41,460 nucleotides of DNA from Candidatus Binataceae bacterium (lineage in GTDB: Bacteria > Desulfobacterota > Binatia > Binatales > Binataceae), in NCBI GenBank assembly GCA_030041155.1, contig JASHOJ010000007.1, positions 1 to 41,460 of the forward strand. The letters are read 5' to 3'. The position numbers and the translations under genes are program-made. Below are positions 34,367 through 41,460 of this stretch, in pieces. The notes beneath the pieces are model-generated. The model did not search any database. It was not told where the DNA came from and saw only the letters and a program-made list of their open reading frames with translations. Every line of letters begins with the position of its first letter. Within the stretch, counting starts at the first letter, position 1.

Positions 34367-35337
34367 AGATCGCGATTTTCGGCGCGGGAGCGATCGGCGG
34401 CTTTCTAGGCGTCAAGCTGGCACAGGCCGGCGCCGACGTGACGGTTATCGCGCGCGGCCCTCATCTGGACGCGATGCGAGAGAGTGGGATTACCCTCATC
34501 AGCGAGGGCAAACGCGTTACGGTCGCGGTTCGGTGCGCATCGAGACCCGAAGAAGCCGGCGCGCAGGACTGCATCTTTGTCACCCTGAAAGCGCATTCGC
34601 TGCCAGCCGCCGCCGGCGATATCGCGGCGCTGCTCGGACCCGATACCTCGGTCGTCATCGGGGCAAACGGGATTCCCTACTGGTACTTCTACGGACTCGA
34701 TTGCAAATGGCGCGACCGCACGATCGATAGCGTCGATCCGGGCGGCGTGGTGTGGCGGATGCTGCCGCCCGCGCGCGCGATCGGATGCGTCGTTTATGCG
34801 GCGGCAGAGGTCGTCGAGCCGGGCGTGATCAACCATACCTACGGAAATCGGTTTTCATTGGGCGAGCCTGACGGCACAAGGAGCGATCGCGTTCAGGCGT
34901 TGTCGAGACAACTTATTGCGGCGGGTCTAAAGGCTCCGATAAGAGCGCAGTTGCGCGATGAGCTCTGGGTGAAACTGTGGGGCAACCTGTGTATGAACCC
35001 GCTCTCGGTGCTCACCACCTCGACCCTCGATCGCCTGGCCGGCGAGCCCGATCTGCGCGATGTCAGTCGAACCATGATGCGCGAGGCGCAAGCCGTCGCC
35101 GAGTCGCTGGGAGTGAAACTGGGAGTGAGCCTGGAACGGCGGCTCGACGCCGCGATGGAAGTTGGCGCGCACAAGACCTCAATGCTGCAGGATCTGGAAC
35201 GCGGCCGGCCTATGGAGATCGACGCGCTGCTCGGCGCGGTGGTTGAACTCGGAACCATGACCGGCAACGAGATGCCGATGTGCCGCGCGATTCTGGCATT
35301 GGTGCGCGAGCGCGAGCGGCGCGCGCTCGGGTCATAG
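34363..35337 (+). CDS. 2-dehydropantoate 2-reductase-family protein (PanE/ApbA-like)
   Basis: 324 residues. Rossmann start KIAIFGAGAIGGFLG, then VTLKAHSL and the C-terminal helical domain with ELWVKLWGNLCMNPLSVLTT, giving K204, N208 and N212 as the expected catalytic/substrate residues, and ETGxE-like binding replaced by RGRPMEIDALLG. Members reduce 2-oxo acids with NADPH, and ketopantoate is only one substrate. Start GTG 34363 overlaps the ligase stop by 4 bases, so the two are translated together, and the true substrate is probably linked to the ligase product rather than to pantothenate synthesis (inference). Confidence 0.9.
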   Translation: MKIAIFGAGAIGGFLGVKLAQAGADVTVIARGPHLDAMRESGITLISEGKRVTVAVRCASRPEEAGAQDCIFVTLKAHSLPAAAGDIAALLGPDTSVVIGANGIPYWYFYGLDCKWRDRTIDSVDPGGVVWRMLPPARAIGCVVYAAAEVVEPGVINHTYGNRFSLGEPDGTRSDRVQALSRQLIAAGLKAPIRAQLRDELWVKLWGNLCMNPLSVLTTSTLDRLAGEPDLRDVSRTMMREAQAVAESLGVKLGVSLERRLDAAMEVGAHKTSMLQDLERGRPMEIDALLGAVVELGTMTGNEMPMCRAILALVRERERRALGS

Positions 35338-35362
35338 CCAGCGCCGGGTAAGTCTCGCGGTG

Positions 35363-36406
35363 TCACAGATGCGCGAGAAAATCGCGCAACACGCCATCCC
35401 ATTTCTCCCAGTCGGCGCCGCTTGCCAGGTGCCCTTTCTCGCTATCGATCTCGAAATAAGCCGCGTCCACACCCGCACCCTTTAGCTTCGCCATTACGGG
35501 TGGCGCGATGGAGGGCGGAAAAATCTTGTCGGTGCGCGACAATACGTAGAGCACCTTGGCGCGAATTTTTTCGAACTCACTTTCAGTGTCAAGATGGGTG
35601 CGCGCCCGCGCCAACGCTATTAGCGAATTAGGATCGAAAATCTTTGCCCATGCCTCGGCGAGTTGAGTGATTGCCGCCTCGCGTTTCCCTGGATCCGGAT
35701 ACCTGGCGGCAAGCTCCGCTTCGATCCCATAGCGCTTCAGAGTCGTAACCCGCAGCTCCGTCATGAACCCGAGTATCCGCGCGTCGCCATAATGATGCCC
35801 GCCGTTCCATCCGGGCGCTTCCGCAAAACGAGCCTGCAGCTCCGTCACGAGTCTTAAGCCATTGGTGGCTTTTGGCGCGGTCACCGTCGGCACGATCGCG
35901 TTCATCGCGTCGGGAAAAGTCACCGCCCACTGAAAAGCCTGATACCCGCCGAATGAGGGGCCCGCGACAGCGACCAGATGCTTCACGCCAAGAGCATCAA
36001 GTATCGCGCGCTGCGCGGTGACGATATCGCGCACCGAATAATCCGGAAAATCCGGCCCGTAGGGCTTGCCGGTTTTTGGATTGATTGTCGCTGGTGAAGT
36101 GGAACCGAATGACGAGCCGAGCATATTCGACGACATCACAAAGTAGCGGCGCGTGTCGATCGCTTTTCCCGGCCCGATCAGGCCGTCCCACCATCCCGCC
36201 TCGCCGTTCGCATCCAGCCCGGCCGCATGCTGACTCGAGGTGTAGCCATGGGTGACAAGGAAAGCGTTGCGTGCGTCGCGCGCCAGCTCTCCGTAGGTCT
36301 CGTACACGAGCCTGAGCTCGGGCAGAATTTCGCCGCTTTCAAGCCTGAAGTTTGTGGCGGAGAAAGACTTTACTTCGACCCGGCCGACGCTATTTTGATT
36401 TTCCAT
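35363..36406 (-). CDS. MetX-like alpha/beta hydrolase (homoserine O-acetyltransferase family)
   Basis: 347 residues. The MetX architecture is clear: LRLVYETYGEL, FLVTHGYTSSQHAAG, YFVMSSNMLGSSFGSTSP, then nucleophile elbow GPSFGGYQAFQW with S151, D293 in LSRTDKIFPP and H326 in EKGHLASG. The elbow differs from the usual GGSMGGMQ of homoserine acetyltransferases, and the long lid is present, so either another acceptor alcohol or plain hydrolysis is likely. It is 26 bp downstream of a GNAT acetyltransferase on the same strand. Confidence 0.85.
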   Translation of the reverse strand: MENQNSVGRVEVKSFSATNFRLESGEILPELRLVYETYGELARDARNAFLVTHGYTSSQHAAGLDANGEAGWWDGLIGPGKAIDTRRYFVMSSNMLGSSFGSTSPATINPKTGKPYGPDFPDYSVRDIVTAQRAILDALGVKHLVAVAGPSFGGYQAFQWAVTFPDAMNAIVPTVTAPKATNGLRLVTELQARFAEAPGWNGGHHYGDARILGFMTELRVTTLKRYGIEAELAARYPDPGKREAAITQLAEAWAKIFDPNSLIALARARTHLDTESEFEKIRAKVLYVLSRTDKIFPPSIAPPVMAKLKGAGVDAAYFEIDSEKGHLASGADWEKWDGVLRDFLAHL

Positions 36407-36432
36407 TTTCGTTTATTTTTCGTCTTCTTCTT

Positions 36433-37110
36433 TTATTTTCCACCCTGGCGCGTGCGCAAACCGCGTTTGATCCTCGATGCGCCCGGTTGGCGGCGAAAGG
36501 TCCAGAAGCGAACGCCGCTTGTCCCCGCCTCTTCGCCGTCCACGATTAACTCGAATCCCTGGCTTTGATAAAACGCGACGTTTCGCTGATTCTCGGTCTC
36601 CAGATAGCACGCCAGCCCGCCCGCATCCGCGCGCTCCATCACTGGGTGCATCAACTGACCGCCGAGTCCGCGCCGCTGATGGTCAGGCTCGACGCCGAGC
36701 AAGAGCAGATACCAGCAAGGGTCAGGCATGTCGCGCTCGCGCGCCTGCCACTCGCGTCCGACCACTTCACGATAGCGCCGATAGCCCTCGTCGCCGATAA
36801 GAGCGGCAAGCGCGTCCATCCCCGAGGCATGGATGTTCTCGCGCGTCCACGGTGCGTTCGGCGGAAGCCACAGCGCGATTCCACTTGGCGTGTGCGCGGT
36901 CGTAAAGACTTCTCCAGCAAGCAATCCAAACCGCACCATTCGGAGATAGACTTCGGGCAACAGGCGCTGGCGCTGCGAAGCGTCGGGAATCGCGTAAACC
37001 ATCAGGGGATCGTTCTGAAAAGCGCGCGCGAGGATTCCCGCCGCCGCAGAAATCTGAGCCTCAGTAAGCCTCACGATTTCGCCACTCACTGCTGCACCTT
37101 TTCCGCGCAT
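36433..37110 (-). CDS. GNAT-family N-acetyltransferase
   Basis: 225 residues. The acetyl-CoA-binding motif A, LLLGVEPDHQRRGLGGQLM (about 136-154, Q/R-x-x-G-x-G), sits in the C-terminal half, followed by CYLETENQRNVAFYQSQGFE, the beta6-alpha4 region. The basic C-terminal tail is unusual but short. Overall length and the long N-terminal half fit the group that acetylates small amines or antibiotics. The acceptor is unknown. Start ATG 37110 has AAGAGAAG just upstream. Transcribed before the MetX-like gene, probably in one mRNA, and divergent from the epoxide-hydrolase-like gene. Confidence 0.88.
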   Translation of the reverse strand: MRGKGAAVSGEIVRLTEAQISAAAGILARAFQNDPLMVYAIPDASQRQRLLPEVYLRMVRFGLLAGEVFTTAHTPSGIALWLPPNAPWTRENIHASGMDALAALIGDEGYRRYREVVGREWQARERDMPDPCWYLLLLGVEPDHQRRGLGGQLMHPVMERADAGGLACYLETENQRNVAFYQSQGFELIVDGEEAGTSGVRFWTFRRQPGASRIKRGLRTRQGGK

Positions 37111-37278
37111 CTTCTCTTGCCCATCATCTTAAATCTTCGCACACTGGCCTTGTTTAGGCATATCGCGCCGCAGGGAGGAGAAAAAACCGCACTCCGCGCT
37201 GGATGAGCGGCAAGCCACAATACAAATCCGGCGTGAGCTGAGCTAAAGTGCGGCCACTTCGCACAGGAGCTTGTATCG

Positions 37279-38244
37279 ATGGCTGAACTAAAGCATCGCG
37301 TCGTAAGCGCCAATGGCATTCGTATTCATCTGGTCGAGGCTGGAAGCGGACCGCTGGTGCTGCTGATCCACGGCTTCCCGGAATCCTGGTACTCGTGGCG
37401 GCATCAGCTTCATGCACTCGCGGATGCCGGCTATCGCGCGGCGGCAATCGACGTGCGCGGCTATGGACGATCATCCGCGCCGTCAGCGATCGACGAATAC
37501 CGGATGACTCGGCACGTCGGCGATAACCTGAGCGTGGTCGAAGCGCTCGGCGAAAAAACGGCGATCATCGTGGGCCACGATTGGGGATCGCCGATCGCGG
37601 CGAACTCGGCGCTGATGCGTCCCGACGTATTCCGCGCGTGCGCGCTGCTGAGCGTTCCCTATTCGCCGCGCGGCTCGCGCCGCCCTACCGAATCATTTCG
37701 CCTGATGGGCGGCAAAGAAGAATTCTACATCGAATATTTCCAGCAGCCGGGCCGAGCCGAGCGCGAAATTGAGCCCGACGTGCGCTCATGGCTGCTCGGT
37801 TTCTATTACAGCGCGTCCGGTGACGCGTCCGCGCCGGCCTCCGGCGGCACGATGGCGACTATCGCGCCGGGCGGCCGGATGCGTGATCGGCTGACTATTC
37901 CGGAAAAGTTGCCAGAGTGGCTCAGCGCCGAAGACCTAGACTTCTACGTTGCCGAATTCGAGCGCACCGGCTTGACCGGCGGACTTAACCGTTACCGCAA
38001 CGTCGATCGCGACTGGGAGGATCTGGCCGTCTTCGCGGGGCAGCCGATTACGGTGCCTTCGCTTTTTATCGGCGGAGAAAAAGACGGCCCGACCAGGTGG
38101 GGTGGCGCGGCGATCGCCAATTTCAACAAAACGATGCCGGGCCTGCGCGGCTCGCACATTTTGAGCGGATGCGGCCATTGGGTACAGCAGGAGCGCTCGC
38201 GCGAGACCAACAAGCTGCTGGTCGACTTCGTAAAAGGTCTGTGA
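37279..38244 (+). CDS. Alpha/beta hydrolase, epoxide-hydrolase-like
   Basis: 321 residues. HGFPESWYSWRHQL (31-44) gives the HGxP oxyanion loop, GHDWGSPIAANSAL the nucleophile elbow with Asp D101 (GHDWG), and GCGHWVQQE the catalytic His H300. Asp rather than Ser as nucleophile, plus the cap region between (YYSASGD, WLSAEDLDFYVAEFERTGL with tyrosines), points to a soluble epoxide hydrolase making diols from epoxides. Fluoroacetate or haloalkane dehalogenase relatives share the elbow but fit less well. AGGAG ahead of ATG 37279 supports the start. Confidence 0.9.
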   Translation: MAELKHRVVSANGIRIHLVEAGSGPLVLLIHGFPESWYSWRHQLHALADAGYRAAAIDVRGYGRSSAPSAIDEYRMTRHVGDNLSVVEALGEKTAIIVGHDWGSPIAANSALMRPDVFRACALLSVPYSPRGSRRPTESFRLMGGKEEFYIEYFQQPGRAEREIEPDVRSWLLGFYYSASGDASAPASGGTMATIAPGGRMRDRLTIPEKLPEWLSAEDLDFYVAEFERTGLTGGLNRYRNVDRDWEDLAVFAGQPITVPSLFIGGEKDGPTRWGGAAIANFNKTMPGLRGSHILSGCGHWVQQERSRETNKLLVDFVKGL

Positions 38245-38543
38245 CTCCGCGCGCCGGCGTCTCGGCTGAAGTAAACAGCCGGTCATGATCTGCTCACAAG
38301 CTGGTTTTAAGGCGCTCTGAGCGTTCGACCGTATCCCAGCACCACTTTGCCGTTGACAGCGGCAGGAAGGGCCGTTTCCGGCTCATTAAAGGCCATTCCT
38401 GAAAGCGTCGGGTAACCAGAAATGCGCCCTCCGTCGGAAACTGCCCTCTGAGGGCCGAAAATTCGGCGAAAGTCGCGGGTCCTTGGCAACGTGCGAAAAT
38501 GACAAAATGATTTAACTTGCGGTTATCGCAAATTGTGAAACTG
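38245..38543. other. Convergent intergenic region with clustered perfect dyads
   Basis: 299 bp between two genes that both end here. It carries CGGCTG/CAGCCG (38263-38281), TGCCG/CGGCA (38348-38364), GCCCTCTGAGGGC (38443-38455), GCCGAA-AA-TTCGGC (38454-38467) and TTGCG-GTTAT-CGCAA (38517-38531). The first could be a weak terminator of the epoxide-hydrolase gene. No T-tracts follow the others, so simple terminators do not explain them. Short minus-strand frames cross the region but none has a ribosome site or recognisable protein. A structured RNA or a decayed repeat is possible. Confidence 0.4.
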
Positions 38544-39620
38544 TCAGCGCCCTGCGACATTCGGAAGGGTGATCCCTACGCCCGCCGACGATAATATCTT
38601 GGCAAGCCGATCATCATATGTATTGGCCCCGCCGGTTATCCTACGAAAACCCGCGGCGGCGATCGCGCGCCGTTCGTCCTCGCGCGGGAGCCACTCGCGA
38701 ACTTTCGCGATCAACTCGTCAGGCGAGGAAAAGAACACCGCCTCGCGGTCCTCCGCGAAGAGTCGCTGATGCGTCGGCGTGCGCTCGGCTATCATAAAGC
38801 CGCGACAGGCCGGAATCTCGAACGTGCGCATCACGTGATCGTCACGATTGGCGCGGCGGACGAGATTGATCGCGATTTTTGCCCCGCCGACGGCGAGCCG
38901 AAAATCGCGCCCGTTCGCGATCCCTCTGAAATTCTCCGAAAGCGCTCGGTAACGGTTCCAGTAGCCGCCGAAAAGGTTGAGCCGAAGCTTCGGAATGGCG
39001 CCAAGCAGCGCCTCGAACCACGGCGCGCGGTCAGTGTCGGCGCCGCCAATAAAAACCGCGTCGCAATCGAAGCGCCGATGCTCCTCGGCGGTTTCTGGCG
39101 CCTGCGGGAAATGAACTTCGGGCTTGTAGCCGAATGGCAGGTAAATCGCGGCGCGGCATCCGGCTCGCTCTACATCGTGCATGATCGCGCGCTTGGTGCA
39201 TACGTAGAGATCGTAGAGCGCGATCGAATCGATCATCGCGCGGGAGCCGTTTGCGGGGTTAAAGGGATCGTCGGTCGCCCAGTTGACGAGCGTCGCGCCG
39301 GTAGCCGAGCGCACCTCGCGCAGTGACTCGGGTGTGAAATAAGCCCCTTTTCCGATCAGAACCAGGGTTGGGCGAAATCGCCGCGCTGTTTCCACCAGCG
39401 CCCGGTTCACACCGGTGATTTCGCGCCGATTACCAAGCAGCCGGCGCATGACTCGCGCCCCGATTCCAGACGCGATGCTCAGATGCTCAGCCTCGTCAAA
39501 AAAGATGAACTCGCATTCGCCGCGCGCGGCGAGTCGGCCCAGCGCCTCCAGGAAATGCGCGCTCGCCGGCATGAACGCCGACGTCTCTGTGTATAGAATC
39601 CGCGCCCGCCGCTCGCTCAT
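38544..39620 (-). CDS. CgeB-like glycosyltransferase
   Basis: 358 residues. The C-terminal block RTFEIPACRGFMIAERTPTH then LFAEDREAVFFSSPDELIAK is the signature of CgeB/DUF3880-type GT-B glycosyltransferases (Glyco_trans_1_2). The N-terminal half has FLEALGRLA and PTLVLIGKGAYFT, and the middle ATLVNWATDDPFNPAN. Such enzymes decorate glycoproteins, spore coats or polysaccharides. It sits 31 bp downstream of the fused ETF gene on the same strand, an odd partnership that may reflect operon read-through rather than function. Confidence 0.85.
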   Translation of the reverse strand: MSERRARILYTETSAFMPASAHFLEALGRLAARGECEFIFFDEAEHLSIASGIGARVMRRLLGNRREITGVNRALVETARRFRPTLVLIGKGAYFTPESLREVRSATGATLVNWATDDPFNPANGSRAMIDSIALYDLYVCTKRAIMHDVERAGCRAAIYLPFGYKPEVHFPQAPETAEEHRRFDCDAVFIGGADTDRAPWFEALLGAIPKLRLNLFGGYWNRYRALSENFRGIANGRDFRLAVGGAKIAINLVRRANRDDHVMRTFEIPACRGFMIAERTPTHQRLFAEDREAVFFSSPDELIAKVREWLPREDERRAIAAAGFRRITGGANTYDDRLAKILSSAGVGITLPNVAGR

Positions 39621-39651
39621 GGCTCAGGGCGCACGGTTTGCTCGTCAGACA

Positions 39652-41460
39652 CTAGCCGAGCCGGAGACGAAACGCCTCGGACAGAGCGGGAAGAATCGCG
39701 TTCCATTCGGTGACAAGTCCAAAATTCGCCCGCTCGAAAATGGCTGATTCGGGATCGTTGTTGATCGCAACCACGGTCTGAGCCCGCTTGATCCCGACGG
39801 TATGATTGGGCGCGCCCCTGATTCCGACCGCAAAATACAGGCGCGGGTCTATCGCTTTGCCGGTAAGCCCCACCTGTAGCTGCCGCGGAACCCATCCGAC
39901 GTCGGTAACGCGCCGCGTCGCGCACAGCGCGGCTCGAAGCACTCGCGCGAAGGCGGTTACCTGCGCCACGCCGTCGGGACCGCCAACTCCGGTGCCAATG
40001 CCGACCACGACCTCGGCTTCCTCAAGCGGCGTCATCGATTCGTCCAGCAGAGAATGCGATTTCACAAGCCGTGACAGCGGCGGCGCGATCTCGGGCTTTA
40101 ATACCTCAACCCGCGCGCACCGGGCCGAATGGGGCTCCGCGAGCTCCAGAACTCCCGGCCGCACCGTAGCCATCTGCGGATAGGTTTTCGACAGAATCGG
40201 CGCAACGATATTGCCGCCGAAAGCCGGTTTCAGCGCCACCATCCGATCTTCGTCGTCTATCTCCAGCCCGATCGCGTCTCCCGTCAGTCCCACCCCGAGA
40301 CGAGCGGCAAGCCGCGGACCGAAGTCGCGGCCGCGTTCGCTGGCCGGGAAAAGCAGGCCCCATGGCGCGCGCTCGCGTACAACTTGCGCGTATGCCTCAG
40401 CGGCGCCCGCGGGCGAATAAGTGTCGAGCCCGTGCGAATCGAGCACGATTACTCCATCGGCGCCATAGCTGGCAACGATCGCGGCATGCGGCGCAAAGGA
40501 TGCGGGAAATCCCACCGCCATCACCGCGCCACCAAGGCGCTGCGCCAGCAGATCCGCGGTGGACAGCAGTTCCAGCGAAGCTTTTGTAACGTGCCCCGCC
40601 AGATCGGTCTCGCACGCGACCCAGATGTCGCGGCCGCGCAGCGGGATGCGAATAGATGGCGCGATCGCGCGGCGCCGATGGGTGCGCGGCTCGAGGGCGT
40701 GCAGATTATCCAGCGCCTCGATTAACTCTTCGGCCGCGCGCTCGGGGTTGCTCGCGTCGATCATTCGGCACTGCGTGTTCATCGTTTCGAGGACGCGAAT
40801 TTCCTGAACCCAAGTCGGCGACCCGGAAAGACCGAACGCAGCGGGATCCGCGCTGAGGTCCGCCGCGCGCACGCTGATGATCGGTTTCTCTCGCGCCGCC
40901 TCCTGCGCGCCTGGCTTCATCTTGATCGGCGCGGCAACGCGCTCCGCGCAGGTCAGCACCGCGGGCAGCCGCGCTTCGATCTCATCGTATCCCTCATCGC
41001 TCTCGCGCTCGGCCCGGATCACGCGTCCGTCAATCTCAAGCTTCCGCACACCGGTAATCTGCGCCGCCGCGATCAATTCCGCGAGTTCGGGCCCGACCTG
41101 CCCCGTCTCGGCATCAAGCGAATATTTCCCGAGCAGCAGCAGATCGAAACTCTCCCGCGCAAGGTAGGTTGCCAGGGCGCGCGCGGTCGCAAGCGTATCG
41201 GAACCGGCGAATACGCGATCTTCGAGATGAACCGCGCGGTCGAGGCCCATCGCAAGCGCGTCCACCAGCGCGGAGCGCGCCTGCGGCGGGCCCATCGTGA
41301 TCACGGTGGTGTCCGCGCCATGCCGATTCTTAAGTTCAACCGCAAGAGAGATAGCGCGCAGATCGAAGGCGCTGATCACCGCCGGTCCGTCGCGCTTGAT
41401 AGTTTTGGTTTCGGGATCGAAGTTGGCGTCTTCGATAAGCGGGATCTGTTTTATGCAAAC
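39652..41460 (-). CDS. Fused electron-transfer flavoprotein, beta-alpha (5' end cut by window edge)
   Basis: 602 residues are visible, and the frame stays open to base 41460. The first visible residues, VCIKQIPLIEDANFDPETKT, are the start of an ETF beta subunit with only about 3-5 residues lost. The beta part (to ~260) contains SAFDLRAISLAVEL and AGSDTLATARALATYL (AMP-binding side). The alpha part starts near 277 (RDIWVACETDLAGHVTKASL) and ends with the FAD domain (about 480-602: DVGWVPRQLQVGLTGKAIDP, FAVGIRGAPNHTVGIKRA, VVAINNDPESAIFE). Normally beta and alpha are separate genes. This fusion would shuttle electrons from acyl-CoA dehydrogenases, such as the pair at 23411-25828, to the quinone pool. 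Confidence 0.93.
   Translation of the reverse strand, partial: VCIKQIPLIEDANFDPETKTIKRDGPAVISAFDLRAISLAVELKNRHGADTTVITMGPPQARSALVDALAMGLDRAVHLEDRVFAGSDTLATARALATYLARESFDLLLLGKYSLDAETGQVGPELAELIAAAQITGVRKLEIDGRVIRAERESDEGYDEIEARLPAVLTCAERVAAPIKMKPGAQEAAREKPIISVRAADLSADPAAFGLSGSPTWVQEIRVLETMNTQCRMIDASNPERAAEELIEALDNLHALEPRTHRRRAIAPSIRIPLRGRDIWVACETDLAGHVTKASLELLSTADLLAQRLGGAVMAVGFPASFAPHAAIVASYGADGVIVLDSHGLDTYSPAGAAEAYAQVVRERAPWGLLFPASERGRDFGPRLAARLGVGLTGDAIGLEIDDEDRMVALKPAFGGNIVAPILSKTYPQMATVRPGVLELAEPHSARCARVEVLKPEIAPPLSRLVKSHSLLDESMTPLEEAEVVVGIGTGVGGPDGVAQVTAFARVLRAALCATRRVTDVGWVPRQLQVGLTGKAIDPRLYFAVGIRGAPNHTVGIKRAQTVVAINNDPESAIFERANFGLVTEWNAILPALSEAFRLRLG

Overview
The window is 41.5 kb of GC-rich bacterial DNA with dense coding on both strands. 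I saw no insertion sequence, integrase, CRISPR array, rRNA or tRNA. The gene mix (paired acyl-CoA dehydrogenases, a luciferase-like flavin oxidoreductase, a fused electron-transfer flavoprotein, a family B DNA polymerase and a Wza/Wzi/Wzx-type envelope locus) suggests a Gram-negative, lipid- or aromatic-degrading soil or sediment lineage of the kind found in metagenomes. Candidatus Binatota or another former deltaproteobacterial group is my guess, but nothing here proves the taxonomy.

Region 1 (1-1933) is signalling. It holds the 5' part of a multi-pass membrane protein that leaves the window on the left, a divergently transcribed single-domain response regulator, an intergenic region rich in dyads between them, and a small lipoprotein.

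Region 2 (1970-17667) is a surface-polysaccharide locus. Nine minus-strand reading frames run from 15208 down to 3526 with junctions between a 14-base overlap and a 31-base gap, which looks like one operon: SLBB-rich outer-membrane export protein, lytic transglycosylase, Wzi-like porin, Wzz-like chain-length protein, GT9 glycosyltransferase, truncated FkbM methyltransferase, GT4, Wzx-like flippase, and an intact FkbM methyltransferase. A further GT4 follows after a 383-bp gap. Upstream of the operon are a leader with two perfect hairpins and what looks like the 3' stub of a lost glycosyltransferase. A methyltransferase and another GT4 lie on the plus strand beyond it. No Wzy polymerase or initiating sugar-phosphate transferase is present, so the pathway must be completed elsewhere.

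Region 3 (17716-23344) holds a methyltransferase with a winged-helix N-terminus, a family B DNA polymerase with all exonuclease and polymerase motifs intact, and, divergent from the polymerase, the housekeeping sigma factor RpoD.

Region 4 (23411-41460) is catabolic. It contains two adjacent acyl-CoA dehydrogenases (likely one heteromeric enzyme), a DUF1932-type dehydrogenase, an LLM flavin oxidoreductase, an enoyl-CoA hydratase, a DHA2 drug-efflux-type transporter, a 4-hydroxyphenylacetate-hydroxylase-family protein without the Fe-S ligands of 4-hydroxybutyryl-CoA dehydratase, a carboxymuconolactone-decarboxylase-family protein, an oxalyl-CoA-synthetase-like ligase overlapping a PanE-like reductase, a MetX-like hydrolase/acyltransferase, a GNAT acetyltransferase, an epoxide-hydrolase-like enzyme, a CgeB-like glycosyltransferase and, running off the right edge, a fused ETF beta-alpha protein. 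The picture is of CoA-thioester formation, dehydrogenation with electrons passed to ETF, hydration and reduction. The substrate is not visible.
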